Counted from the stretch's first letter, positions 6,134 to 13,968 are shown. The stretch is 17,757 nucleotides of DNA from SVTX01 sp045602385 (GCA_045602385.1 JAZSBL010000048.1:1-17757), one strand, 5' to 3'. The notes: generated by a model not told the origin, from the letters alone. A program made the numbers and translations.

Positions 6134-7468
6134 ATGCAAAATATAATCAACAGCGTAGAAAAATACCGCAAGCTTATCCTTGACGCGGAAAGATACATCT
6201 GGGCTAATCCCGAAACCGGATACAGAGAGGTCAAGACCACGGCATACCTAGCACAAAAATACAGGGAGCTCGGCTACGAGCTTGTAATGGCGGAGGGAAT
6301 CACGGGCTTTTATACCGTCATCGACACAGGCAGACCCGGCCCTACGGTCATGATACTCGGGGAGCTTGACTCGGTCATCTGCCCCACACACCCGGAGGCG
6401 GACCCCGAAACAGGCGCGGTACACTCCTGCGGTCACCACGCGCAGTCCGCAACGCTTCTCGGAATCGCGGCGGCTCTTACCGAGCCCCATATGCTCGACG
6501 AGCTTTCTGGTAAGATCAAGCTCTGCGCAGTTCCCGCGGAGGAGCTTCTTGAGATAGAGTACAGAACCGAGCTTAAGCGCCAAGGCAAAATAAAATACTT
6601 CGGCGGCAAGAGCGAATTTATGTCGCGCGGCTACTTTGCCGACGTTGACGTAGCGTTTATGGTACATACCGGCAGAGGCTTCTTTGCCAAGTCGGGAATG
6701 ATCGGCTGTATTGCAAAAACCGTTACCTACAAAGGAAAAGCGGCGCATGCGGGCGGCTCTCCCCAGAACGGAATCAACGCGCTTTACGCGGCGAGCTGCG
6801 GACTTAACGCGGTCAACGCTATCCGCGAGACCTTCACCGAGCCCGAGCTTATCAGATTCCACCCGATCATCACACAGGGCGGCGTTATGGTCAACGCGAT
6901 ACCCGATAAAGCAACGATAGAGACCTTCGTCCGCGGCTCAAGCTACGACGCGATAATGAAGGAAAACAAGAAGATCAACCGCGCGCTTGTCGGCGCGGCG
7001 ATCTCGCTTGGCGCAAACGTCGAGATAGTCGACGTGCCGGGCTACTCCCCCGTCGTGCAGAGCGCAGGCATGCTCGAGGTCGCAAAGGAAGCCTACGACA
7101 CTATGTTTGAGGGCGAGCATTTCTACGTCAGCCCCGAGATCAGTACAGGCTGCTCGGATATCGGCGACCTTTCCATGGTAATGCCCATCGTGCACCCCTA
7201 TTGCCTCGGCGCGTCGGGCACCAGCCACGGCAGCGACTACTACGTAAACGACGTAGAGTCCGCTTGCATCAAGAACGCAAAATGGCAGCTCAATATGCTC
7301 CGCCTTCTTCTCAGAAACGGCGGCGAGCTTGCAAAGAAGATCAAGGCCGAGTACAAGCCCACCTTCCCCTCGCAGAAGGCGTACCTTGAGTACGTTGATA
7401 AGATCAACTCCGAGGGCAATCGAATAACATACAACGAGGACGGCACCGCAACCGCAGACCTCACATAA
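6134..7468 (+). CDS. M20 family amidohydrolase, AbgB-like
   Basis: The 444-residue protein belongs to the M20 metallopeptidases, most like the aminobenzoyl-glutamate/N-acyl amino acid hydrolases (M20D). It would hydrolyse an amide bond using two metal ions. Visible motifs are GELDS (76-80) for the first metal region, HSCGHHAQSA (97-106) with C99 and H101 as ligands, PAEE (134-137) with the catalytic and bridging glutamates, MVHTG (176-180) and KAAHAGGSPQNG (202-213), the start of the dimerisation lid. The ATG at 6134 has TTGGAGG 6-7 bases upstream and matches the usual start of the family. There is no signal peptide, so it is cytosolic. It is monocistronic, and no AbgT-type transporter is adjacent. 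The exact substrate (p-aminobenzoyl-glutamate, an acyl amino acid or a dipeptide) cannot be read from the sequence. Confidence 0.9.
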   Translation: MQNIINSVEKYRKLILDAERYIWANPETGYREVKTTAYLAQKYRELGYELVMAEGITGFYTVIDTGRPGPTVMILGELDSVICPTHPEADPETGAVHSCGHHAQSATLLGIAAALTEPHMLDELSGKIKLCAVPAEELLEIEYRTELKRQGKIKYFGGKSEFMSRGYFADVDVAFMVHTGRGFFAKSGMIGCIAKTVTYKGKAAHAGGSPQNGINALYAASCGLNAVNAIRETFTEPELIRFHPIITQGGVMVNAIPDKATIETFVRGSSYDAIMKENKKINRALVGAAISLGANVEIVDVPGYSPVVQSAGMLEVAKEAYDTMFEGEHFYVSPEISTGCSDIGDLSMVMPIVHPYCLGASGTSHGSDYYVNDVESACIKNAKWQLNMLRLLLRNGGELAKKIKAEYKPTFPSQKAYLEYVDKINSEGNRITYNEDGTATADLT

Positions 7469-7478
7469 TTAAGAAAAA

Positions 7479-7511
7479 GACGGAAAATGAAAATTTTTCC
7501 GTCTTTTTTTT
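7479..7511 (+). terminator. Terminator of the amidohydrolase gene
   Basis: GACGGAAAA (7479-7487) pairs with TTTTCCGTC (7495-7503), loop of 7 bases, followed by a run of seven or more T. The stem can extend through flanking A/T pairs. Confidence 0.92.
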
Positions 7512-7520
7512 ATTTTCCTA

Positions 7521-7549
7521 TTGACAAAAGCAATACTTCGTGATATGAT
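7521..7549 (+). promoter_or_regulatory. Promoter of the padR-HAAS-DUF4097 operon
   Basis: TTGACA (7521-7526) and TATGAT (7544-7549), spacer 17. The start falls near 7556, only about 18 bases before the ATG. PadR regulators usually bind their own promoter, so this is the likely operator region, though I cannot mark a clear palindrome. Confidence 0.85.
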
Positions 7550-7573
7550 GTATTACGTAAGGAGGGGTATATC

Positions 7574-7894
7574 ATGGACAACCAGCTCAAACGAGGAATA
7601 CTCGACGTATGCGTGCTTCGTGCTATCAAAAACGAGGACTCATACGGCTATAAGATAATAAAGGACCTCGCCCCCTGCGTCACGCTCTCGGAATCTACGC
7701 TTTACACGATTTTAAAGCGACTTGAGGGCGCAGGAATGCTCACCGTCAAGACGGCGGAGCATAACGGCAGACTCCGCAAATACTATCATATCACAAAGGC
7801 AGGACTTGGGCGCATAGAGGACTTCAAGGACGAGTGGCGCGAGGTCATGCAAATGTATAAATTCGTAACGAAGGAGGACGGCGAGAATGAATAA
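7574..7894 (+). CDS. PadR-family transcriptional regulator
   Basis: The 106-residue protein is a short (subfamily 2) PadR regulator. Residues about 8-80 form the winged helix: the SYGYKIIKDL helix, ESTLYTILKRLEGAGML recognition region and the wing around NGRLRKYYHIT, all typical. A C-terminal helix (81-100) would give the dimer. The ribosome site AAGGAGGGG is strong. Its stop codon overlaps the start of the next gene by 8 bases, so the two are translationally coupled. In Firmicutes this arrangement (PadR, HAAS/DUF1700, DUF4097) is common, and the regulator is expected to repress its own operon and respond to cell-envelope conditions; the effector is unknown. Confidence 0.94.
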   Translation: MDNQLKRGILDVCVLRAIKNEDSYGYKIIKDLAPCVTLSESTLYTILKRLEGAGMLTVKTAEHNGRLRKYYHITKAGLGRIEDFKDEWREVMQMYKFVTKEDGENE

Positions 7895-8492
7895 GCAAGA
7901 ATTTCTTAACGAATTGGAAAAAGCCCTTCGTGGCATGCCGCAGCAGGATATAGCCGAGCGAATAGGCTTTTACAGCGAAATAATTGACGATAAAATTGAA
8001 GAAGGCCTCACCGAAGAGGAGGCGGTAGCTACCGTTGGCACGGTTGAGGATATCGCGGCGCAGATACTTGCCGAGATTCCCCTCTCAAGGCTTGCGAAGG
8101 CAAAAATAAAGGACAAAAAGCGTAAGATGAGCGCACTTGAAATAGTACTTTTGGTGCTTGGCTCACCGATTTGGCTCTCACTTTTGATCGCGGCATTTGC
8201 GGTGATCATCTCACTGTACGCAGTTCTCTGGTCGCTCGTCGCGTCCGTTTGGGCAGTAATGAGCGGACTCGCCGGCGCGGGAGTCGGCGTGGTAGTCGCG
8301 GGAACAATTTTCATAGCAACCGGGCACACCCTGACGGGAGTAGCAGTCATGGGCGTGGGGCTTTGCGCATCGGGACTTTCAATTTTCGCCTTTTTCGGCG
8401 CGCGTGCGGCAACCGTCGGTTCGGCAAGACTGACCCGACTGATCGCCTTGGAAATAAAGAGATCTCTCGTTAGAAAGGAGGACACAAAATGA
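7887..8492 (+). CDS. HAAS (DUF1700) domain membrane protein
   Basis: Residues 1-75 of this 201-residue protein form the HAAS domain: KQEFLNELEKALRGMP, ERIGFYSEIIDDKIEEGLTEEEAVATVG and VEDIAAQIL are the usual helices. Residues about 84-176 contain three to four membrane helices rich in Gly, Ala and Val. The short C-terminal tail is basic. HAAS domains are thought to act as adaptors with PadR-like regulators at the membrane, passing a signal to the first gene. The ATG lies inside the end of padR and the stop overlaps the next ATG by four bases, so the three genes are tightly coupled. Confidence 0.92.
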   Translation: MNKQEFLNELEKALRGMPQQDIAERIGFYSEIIDDKIEEGLTEEEAVATVGTVEDIAAQILAEIPLSRLAKAKIKDKKRKMSALEIVLLVLGSPIWLSLLIAAFAVIISLYAVLWSLVASVWAVMSGLAGAGVGVVVAGTIFIATGHTLTGVAVMGVGLCASGLSIFAFFGARAATVGSARLTRLIALEIKRSLVRKEDTK

Positions 8493-9535
8493 GAAAAAGC
8501 ACTCTGATCTGGCTCATCGTGGCCGTCTCCTTGACAGTAGCGGGCGCATTGATTTTCACAGGCGCAATGTGCGCGATGAATTGGGATTTTTCTTCCCTTT
8601 CCACAATTGAATACGTCACTAACACCTACGAGATAACCGAAGAATTCAAAGACCTTGCTATCAAAACATCTACCTCCAACGTAACCGTCCTCCCCTCCCC
8701 TGACGGTATATGCAGAGTAGAATGCCACGAGGATGTAACTATTACCCACTCGGTATACGTTGACGGAGAGACACTCCGTATTGTTGAACAGGACGAGAGA
8801 GCTTGGTACGAAAACATTAATATTGATAGCAACACCGCAAGTATCACCGTATATCTGCCCGGCGGCACCTGCCGCAGCCTTTCAATAAATAGCAGTACGT
8901 CCGACGCAATGCTTAAAGGACTCAACCTCAGTAGTATCTCCTTCAAGCTTACAACGGGGGATATCACTATAACCGACACTGTTCTGACCAGTAATATCTG
9001 GCTCCGCGGCTCGACGGGAGACGTGAATATGGAAAACGTAATCTGTAAAGGCATCACCTCGACCGCAGGTACGGGTGATATCGCCCTTGATAACGTAACG
9101 GCAACAGAGAAATTCGACATTACTCGCACCACGGGTACAGTAAGCCTTGATAACTCCGCCGCACCCGAGATCAGAGCTGAAACAAGCTCGGGAGAAGTAA
9201 AGATGACCAACGTTTTATGTAATAGCGTCACCTCGACCGCCAGCACGGGAGGTATAAACCTAAAAAACGTTGTGGCAGAAGAGAAAATCGAGATTACGCG
9301 CTCAACGGGTGACGTAAGATTTATCCGTAGCGATGCGCCCGAAATATGCGTTACGGTTGATACCGGCGACGTCAAGGGAAGCCTGCTTTCGGGTAAGAAT
9401 TTCACGGTTGAAACAAGCACGGGTGACGTCCGTGTTCCGCCAAGCACAGGCGGCGGCGCGTGCGTTATAAAGACATCCACAGGCGACGTAAATATCAGTA
9501 TCGCAGACAACGACCAAATTCCTCCCACCCCGTAA
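8489..9535 (+). CDS. DUF4097 beta-helix repeat envelope protein
   Basis: The 348-residue protein starts with a membrane helix (about residues 5-27) and places the rest outside the cell. From about residue 55 onward it is made of short beta-strand repeats with the signature (S/T)TGD followed by a V/I-x-hydrophobic strand; I count about ten, such as TTGDITI, STGDVNM, GTGDIAL, STGDVRF and STGDVNI. They should stack into a right-handed beta solenoid, the DUF4097 fold. The function is unknown; it is always the last partner of this cassette and may sense the envelope. The protein ends abruptly at IPPTP, and a further KTSTG repeat and GDGNITVTR remain beyond the stop in broken frames (see the next entry). 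A terminator follows at 9593. Confidence 0.9.
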   Translation: MRKSTLIWLIVAVSLTVAGALIFTGAMCAMNWDFSSLSTIEYVTNTYEITEEFKDLAIKTSTSNVTVLPSPDGICRVECHEDVTITHSVYVDGETLRIVEQDERAWYENINIDSNTASITVYLPGGTCRSLSINSSTSDAMLKGLNLSSISFKLTTGDITITDTVLTSNIWLRGSTGDVNMENVICKGITSTAGTGDIALDNVTATEKFDITRTTGTVSLDNSAAPEIRAETSSGEVKMTNVLCNSVTSTASTGGINLKNVVAEEKIEITRSTGDVRFIRSDAPEICVTVDTGDVKGSLLSGKNFTVETSTGDVRVPPSTGGGACVIKTSTGDVNISIADNDQIPPTP

Positions 9536-9577
9536 AGACCTCCACGGGGGGACGGGAATATCACCGTAACACGATAA
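9536..9577 (+). pseudogene. Detached last repeat of the DUF4097 protein
   Basis: Directly after the stop, the +1 frame (GTA at 9532 onward) encodes VKTSTG and the original frame then encodes GDGNITVTR before a TAA at 9575-9577. Together these make a perfect further repeat, KTSTGDGNITVTR. One missing base in the C-tract at 9528-9531 and one extra G in the six-G tract at 9546-9551 would explain both shifts. The first indel creates the TAA at 9533. Both tracts are homopolymers, so sequencing error or slippage are equally possible. Confidence 0.6.
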
Positions 9578-9592
9578 ATAATGTAAAAAACC

Positions 9593-9628
9593 AAGGCAAG
9601 TCCAAAATCAGAAGGACTTGCCTTTTTT
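9593..9628 (+). terminator. Terminator of the padR operon
   Basis: AAGGCAAGTCC (9593-9603) pairs with GGACTTGCCTT (9614-9624), an 11-bp stem with a 10-base loop and a T-run to 9628. Confidence 0.93.
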
Positions 9629-9645
9629 GCACCCAACTCCCCTAC

Positions 9646-9741
9646 AAATTGCGATTTATCGGGGAGATGGCGATACCAAAATCGTAGGGGCGGATTCCAT
9701 ATCCGCCCGCTCAGAAATTGCAATTTGTGGGGGAGATGGCG
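9646..9741. repeat. 27-base direct repeats flanking a palindrome
   Basis: Two 27-base copies at 9646-9672 and 9715-9741 share AAATTGC and the ending GGGGAGATGGCG and differ at three positions. Between them GGGCGGAT (9688-9695) and ATCCGCCC (9701-9708) form an 8-bp hairpin with loop TCCAT. No open frame crosses it with coding character. It resembles the short intergenic palindromes scattered in gut Clostridia genomes, which I recall but cannot check here. Confidence 0.7.
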
Positions 9742-9752
9742 GACTAAAAAGA

Positions 9753-9879
9753 AAGGCTCCCTTGTGTAAAGGGAGCTGTCAACGCAGTTGACTGAGGGAT
9801 TGTAAAATAGCAATTGTATCATAAGAACAATCCCTCCGTCTTGCTTCGCAATCCACCTCCCTTTACACAAGGGAGGCTT
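9753..9879 (-). mobile_element. MITE/REP-like hairpin-ended element, copy 1 (127 bases)
   Basis: The ends read AAGGCTCCCTTGTGTAAAGG and, on the other strand, AAGCCTCCCTTGTGTAAAGG, so they are terminal inverted repeats of about 20 bases. Each end also folds on itself (CTCCCTT/AAGGGAG). Inside, GGGATTGT (near 9795) and ACAATCCC (near 9830) form a second inverted pair, and small hairpins such as GTCAAC/GTTGAC sit between. It encodes nothing. Copy 2 at 13969-14110 has the same plan in the opposite orientation. No target-site duplication is obvious. The roughly 120 bases from 9880 to 10002 hold no feature I can name. Confidence 0.8.
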
Positions 9880-10002
9880 ACGCAAAGCGGAATTTGACGA
9901 AAATTTGCAGCCGTAACACCCCCACAAATCAAAATTTGAACGATAAATCAACAATCTACCATGCCCAACCTTTCTTCCTTTGAAAAGAGAAGCAAATAAC
10001 TC

Positions 10003-10025
10003 AAAAAGGGAGCCGCTTGCGGCTC
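10003..10025 (-). terminator. Terminator of the small membrane protein gene
   Basis: GAGCCG (10010-10015) pairs with CGGCTC (10020-10025), loop CTTG; on the minus strand CC and five T (10007-10003) follow. It lies about 25 bases beyond the stop at 10051. Confidence 0.85.
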
Positions 10026-10050
10026 GCTTTTCCGTATTTAATTTATCTAC

Positions 10051-10470
10051 TCACGCTCCCGCGTACAAAAGGAAAAATTCCTTTAGCGCAATACCGAATA
10101 CCGTGAAATTCAAGGCGATAGCCAAAAGCTCCAGCCAGAACGCAACGCCGTTCGTCTTGACGTCCTTCCACCACCATTTCGCTGCAAGGGGGAAGGACAC
10201 CTCAAGGTCGGCGAAAAACTCCTGCACGCGCTTCTTTACAACCCCAAAGGGCTCTGCAAGCGCGCCGGTAATCATACAGCCAAGGTCGTAGACCGAGCCA
10301 ACGCCAAAGCCGAGCGCGGTAGCCGCGGCTAAATTCAGCTCGGCTGAAAGATGCGATTGAAAGGTCAAAAGCACCGCGTAAAGCATAAGCGTCAGTATCG
10401 GTGAGGGAAGAATCATCAATATTATCGACAGCCAAACGCCGTGGTAGGGTGATTTGTTTGGATTTATCAT
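10051..10470 (-). CDS. Small membrane protein of unknown function
   Basis: This 139-residue protein is not one I recognise. It has about three membrane helices: residues 13-36 (LSIILMILPSPILTLML), 44-70 (a Gly/Ala-rich helix with GFGVGSVYDLG) and 113-137 at the C-terminus. The loop between the second and third (about 71-112) is charged and contains the aromatic run KWWWKD. GGAG (10480-10477) stands 6 bases before the ATG. It has its own promoter and terminator and is transcribed away from the sugar operon. I can offer no function; the frame, ribosome site, promoter and terminator together make it a real gene. Confidence 0.8.
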   Translation of the reverse strand: MINPNKSPYHGVWLSIILMILPSPILTLMLYAVLLTFQSHLSAELNLAAATALGFGVGSVYDLGCMITGALAEPFGVVKKRVQEFFADLEVSFPLAAKWWWKDVKTNGVAFWLELLAIALNFTVFGIALKEFFLLYAGA

Positions 10471-10510
10471 GTCAATCTCCGTTTTCCCTTAATTTGGGGT
10501 GATTGCGATA

Positions 10511-10539
10511 ATTATAGCATATGCGGGCACGCTTTGCAA
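10511..10539 (-). promoter_or_regulatory. Promoter of the small membrane protein gene
   Basis: On the minus strand TTGCAA (10539-10534) and TATAAT (10516-10511), spacer 17. The start would be near 10504. Confidence 0.7.
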
Positions 10540-10601
10540 GTCATATCGGCATTTTTACCGCGAGATATGTAAATATTGTGTAAAAAAAAGGAAAAAGCCA
10601 C

Positions 10602-10630
10602 TTTACAACCGCCGAGTATTAAAGTATAAT
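10602..10630 (+). promoter_or_regulatory. Promoter of the nucleotidyltransferase-galE-galM operon
   Basis: TTTACA (10602-10607) and TATAAT (10625-10630), spacer 17. The leader of about 58 bases has a small GCCCG/CGGGC hairpin near 10670 just before the ribosome site. No known riboswitch is recognisable. Confidence 0.8.
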
Positions 10631-10694
10631 TATATTTTGGATAATATATTTATACCAAATCCATAACAGCCCGCACGGGCGGAACGGAGAAATC

Positions 10695-11597
10695 ATGACA
10701 CTTGTGATATTGGCGGCGGGAATGGGCTCGCGCTACGGCGGACTTAAGCAGATCGACCCCATAACCGACAACGGAGAATTCATCATCGACTTTTCTATCT
10801 TTGATGCGGTCAAGGCGGGCTTTGATAAGGTCGTTTTCATCATCAAGGAGGAGAATTTTGAGGCATTCCGCGACACCGTGGGCGCACGCGTCGAGCCTTA
10901 CGTCAAGGTCGAGTACGCGTTCCAGGAGCTTTATAAGCTTCCTGAGGGATTTTCTATTCCCGAGGGCAGAGTTAAGCCCTGGGGAACATCGCACGCGCTC
11001 CTTTGCGCACGCGAGTTTATAAATGACAACTTCGCGGTAATAAACGCCGACGATTTTTACGGCAGAGACGCGTTTTTCAAGCTTGCAGAGCATCTTAAGT
11101 CTATTAAGGAGACCGACACGAATTACTGCATGATCGGCTACGTTCTCCGTAACACTCTTACCGAGAACGGTACGGTATCGCGCGGAAAGTGCGAAACGAC
11201 AGAGGACGGTATGCTTGCTTCCATCACCGAGCTTACCAAGATCAAGACTGACGGCGAGAACGCGCTCTATCTTGGCGAGAATGACGAGTGGTTGCCGCTT
11301 TCGGGCAAGACGGTGGTTTCGATGAACTGCTGGGGACTTACCCCCTGCATTTTCCCCGAGCTTGAAGCGGGATTCGTTGAATTTTTGTCGGGCGAGGGCG
11401 GAAAAGCGATCAAGAGCGAGTATTATCTCCCCGGCGCGATCGACGATATGATGCATGACGGCAAGTGTGACGTCAAGGTCATTCCGACGTCGGCAAGCTG
11501 GTACGGAGTTACCTATGCGGAGGATAAGCCCGCGGTAAAGGCATCGCTCCGCGGACTTATGGAGAGCGGAGAATACCCCGAGATTCTTTGGAAATAA
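10695..11597 (+). CDS. Sugar-phosphate nucleotidyltransferase
   Basis: The 300-residue protein is a GT-A fold NTP_transferase. The nucleotide-binding signature LAAGMGSRYGGLKQID starts at residue 6, KPWGTSHALL (94-103) lines the base pocket, and INADDFYG (116-123) carries the metal-binding aspartates. Such enzymes couple NTP with a sugar 1-phosphate to give an NDP-sugar and pyrophosphate. The neighbours galE (26 bases on) and galM suggest a hexose 1-phosphate, perhaps glucose or galactose 1-phosphate with UTP, but the sequence does not fix this. The ribosome site is CGGAG. It is the first gene of the operon. It is not a classical GalU by its signature spacing, and could be a nucleotidyltransferase of another sugar path. 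Confidence 0.85.
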   Translation: MTLVILAAGMGSRYGGLKQIDPITDNGEFIIDFSIFDAVKAGFDKVVFIIKEENFEAFRDTVGARVEPYVKVEYAFQELYKLPEGFSIPEGRVKPWGTSHALLCAREFINDNFAVINADDFYGRDAFFKLAEHLKSIKETDTNYCMIGYVLRNTLTENGTVSRGKCETTEDGMLASITELTKIKTDGENALYLGENDEWLPLSGKTVVSMNCWGLTPCIFPELEAGFVEFLSGEGGKAIKSEYYLPGAIDDMMHDGKCDVKVIPTSASWYGVTYAEDKPAVKASLRGLMESGEYPEILWK

Positions 11598-11623
11598 TTT
11601 ATAAATACAGATAGGAGAAAGAC

Positions 11624-12643
11624 ATGTCAGTACTTATCACAGGCGGAGCAGGCTTTATCGGCTCCCACACGGCGGTTGAATTTTTGAACGCAGGCTACGA
11701 AATCGTTATCATGGATAACTTTTCGAACAGTAAGCCCGTCGTTCTTGACAGGATCAAGGAGATCACGGGCAAGGACTTCAAGTTCTATAAGGCAGACCTG
11801 CTTGACGTCGAGTCAATGGACAGGATTTTTGAGGAAAACCCCGAGATAGACAGCGTTATCCACTTTGCGGGATATAAGGCGGTGGGCGAGTCCTGCTCAA
11901 AGCCGGTCGAGTATTACCATAACAACGTAACCGGCACGCTCATGCTTGCGGACAGCATGAAGCGCCACGGTGTTAAAACGATAGTTTTCAGCTCCTCGGC
12001 AACGGTTTACGGCGATCCCGACGAGGTACCGATAAAGGAAAGCGCAAGAGTCGGTAACGCGACTAACCCTTACGGCGAGACCAAGGTAATGATAGAGAGA
12101 ATACTCAAGGATATATACCTTTCCGACAAGGAGTGGAACGTGGCAGTGCTTCGCTACTTCAACCCCATCGGCGCTCACGCGTCGGGACTTATCGGAGAGG
12201 ACCCCAACGGTATCCCGAACAACCTTATGCCATATATAACCAAGGTCGCAATGGGCAAGCTTCCGATGCTTCACGTGTTCGGTAACGACTACGATACACA
12301 CGACGGCACGGGCGTGCGTGACTATATCCACGTAGTTGACCTTGCAAAGGCTCATCTCCGCGCGCTTGAGGTCATCAAGGAAAGACGCGGCGTTGACTAT
12401 TTCAATATAGGCACGGGCAAGGGCTACTCGGTTCTTGACATTGTAAAAGCCTATAAGGAAGCGACAGGCATCGAGATCAAGTACGTTATCGACCCCCGCC
12501 GCCCCGGTGATATCGCGGCATGCTACGCAGACCCCACAAAGGCGCGCGAGATACTCGGCTGGGAGGCAGAGTTCGGCATCTTTGAGATGTGCCGCGACTC
12601 AAACAACTGGCAAGAGAAGAACCCGAACGGCTACGGCGAGTAA
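11624..12643 (+). CDS. galE: UDP-glucose 4-epimerase
   Basis: This 339-residue protein is full-length GalE, which interconverts UDP-galactose and UDP-glucose with bound NAD. It has the Rossmann motif GGAGFIGSH (7-15), SSSATVYG (123-130) with the catalytic Ser, and Y150-GETK154, the catalytic Tyr and Lys. The segment RRPGDIAACYADP near residue 300 corresponds to the E. coli stretch with Tyr299; here that position is C300, as in epimerases that also accept UDP-GlcNAc/GalNAc. The ribosome site AGGAGA is 6-7 bases before the ATG. It lies between the nucleotidyltransferase and galM in one operon. No galK or galT is in the window. Confidence 0.96.
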   Translation: MSVLITGGAGFIGSHTAVEFLNAGYEIVIMDNFSNSKPVVLDRIKEITGKDFKFYKADLLDVESMDRIFEENPEIDSVIHFAGYKAVGESCSKPVEYYHNNVTGTLMLADSMKRHGVKTIVFSSSATVYGDPDEVPIKESARVGNATNPYGETKVMIERILKDIYLSDKEWNVAVLRYFNPIGAHASGLIGEDPNGIPNNLMPYITKVAMGKLPMLHVFGNDYDTHDGTGVRDYIHVVDLAKAHLRALEVIKERRGVDYFNIGTGKGYSVLDIVKAYKEATGIEIKYVIDPRRPGDIAACYADPTKAREILGWEAEFGIFEMCRDSNNWQEKNPNGYGE

Positions 12644-12658
12644 TCCACGGAGATAAAA

Positions 12659-13711
12659 ATGAAAATAGAGAAAAGATATTTCGGCTCATGCCCCGCAGGC
12701 GAGGTCGACATTTATAAGCTCTCCAATGATAATGGCATGAGCGCGGAGATCGCTACCTTTGGCGGTACGCTCGTCAGCCTCAACGTGCCGGATAAAGAGG
12801 GCAACGTGGCGGACGTCGTCTGCGGATATGCAACCCCCGAGGACTATTACAGAGGAGATTGCTATATCGGCGCGCTTATCGGCCGAGTTGCAAGCAGGAT
12901 CGGATACGGTAAATTCACGCTTGACGGAGTGGATTATACCCTGGCGATAAACAACGGCTGTAACTCCCACCACGGCGGCAGAGTGGGCTTTTCGCACAGA
13001 ATATGGGATGCGGAGGGCAGAGTGACCGACGAGGGCTGTGAGCTTGATTTGACCTACGTTTCCCCCGACGGCGAGGAGAGCTACCCCGGAACTCTCACGG
13101 TCAACGTGAGATATACCCTTACCAATGATAACGCGCTTAAAATAAGCTACCGCGCTTCGACCGATAAGAGAACGCTCGTCAATCTTACCAGCCACGGATA
13201 TTTCAATCTTGGCGGCTTTGATTCGGGCGAGATGTACGACCACGAGCTTTGGATAGATGCGGACACATACATTCCCGTAAACTCTGATATTCTCCCCACG
13301 GGAGAGATAGCAAGCGTCAAGGGCACGCCTCTTGATTTCACCGAGAAGAAGTCGATCCGCAGAGATTTTAATTCCACGCACGAGCAGATGGTACTGACAA
13401 ACGGATACGACCATTGTCTTAATTTCAGAGAGGTCGCCGACCCCATGGCAAATCCCCGTGCGATAGCGATTGACCCCAAGAGCGGCAGGGAAATGCATAT
13501 GTATACCAATGCGCCCTCGGTGCAGCTTTATACCGCGAATTTCTTTGACAGCGACATTCCGCAGAAGGGCGGATACCCGCAGAGATCGCGCACCGCGTTC
13601 TGCCTTGAGGCGCAGAAGATGCCGGATAGCATCAACCACAAGGGCTTTACCAATGTCATCCTCTCTCCGGGCGAGGTCTACGAAACAACTACGATCTATA
13701 AGTTTGTTTGA
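12659..13711 (+). CDS. galM: Aldose 1-epimerase (galactose mutarotase)
   Basis: The 350-residue protein interconverts the alpha and beta anomers of aldoses, chiefly galactose or glucose. Motifs in order: IGRVASRIGYGKF (74-86), the H104-H105 pair in CNSHHGG, the catalytic acid H179 in NLTSHGYFNL, the sugar-binding D251 in TNGYDHCL, and the catalytic base E317 in FCLEAQKMPDSINH. These agree with the characterised Lactococcus enzyme. No signal peptide is present. The ATG follows the galE stop by 15 bases with CGGAGA as ribosome site. No terminator directly follows; the next hairpins are those of the repeats at 13775 and the terminator at 14141. Confidence 0.95.
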   Translation: MKIEKRYFGSCPAGEVDIYKLSNDNGMSAEIATFGGTLVSLNVPDKEGNVADVVCGYATPEDYYRGDCYIGALIGRVASRIGYGKFTLDGVDYTLAINNGCNSHHGGRVGFSHRIWDAEGRVTDEGCELDLTYVSPDGEESYPGTLTVNVRYTLTNDNALKISYRASTDKRTLVNLTSHGYFNLGGFDSGEMYDHELWIDADTYIPVNSDILPTGEIASVKGTPLDFTEKKSIRRDFNSTHEQMVLTNGYDHCLNFREVADPMANPRAIAIDPKSGREMHMYTNAPSVQLYTANFFDSDIPQKGGYPQRSRTAFCLEAQKMPDSINHKGFTNVILSPGEVYETTTIYKFV

Positions 13712-13774
13712 TTTATAGTTAAGTTTTTTGTTTGTATAACATCACGGTAATAATAGTGAACCATGCTTAAATGC

Positions 13775-13968
13775 AAGCCTCCCTTGTGTAAAAGGGGGGC
13801 TTTGTAAAATAGAGATTAAATATTTTGTGAAGAAACTACACGGCTACGAGTGTAAGAGCCGTATTAAAACAAAGCCTCCCTTGTGTAAAAGGGGGGCTTT
13901 GCAAAATAGAGATTAAATATTTTGTGAAGAAACTACACGGCTACAAGTGTAAGAGCCGTATTAAAACA
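13775..13968 (+). repeat. Two tandem 97-base units
   Basis: Units at 13775-13871 and 13872-13968 differ at only about two positions (T/C near 13805 and G/A near 13848). Each begins with AAGCCTCCCTTGTGTAAAA and GGGGGGCTTT, a hairpin that copies the end of the element at 13969, then has an AT-rich middle and a second hairpin, ACGGCT/AGCCGT. A third start of the same period opens the full element. The unit is non-coding. The two near-identical copies point to recent duplication. Confidence 0.9.

Noticed and set aside
9460..9687. 75-codon plus-strand frame after DUF4097
   Set aside because: Only its KTSTG part is meaningful, as the shifted remnant of the upstream protein; the rest reads through the terminator.
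8626..9954. 442-codon minus-strand frame opposite DUF4097
   Set aside because: It runs through the operon terminator and the repeats and has no start signals; the plus-strand protein is clearly real.
10631..10694. Riboswitch in the leader of the sugar operon
   Set aside because: The leader is only about 58 bases and has just one small hairpin, with no recognisable aptamer.
12686..13639. 317-codon minus-strand frame opposite galM
   Set aside because: It is an antisense shadow caused by codon bias; galM has all catalytic residues in the other strand.
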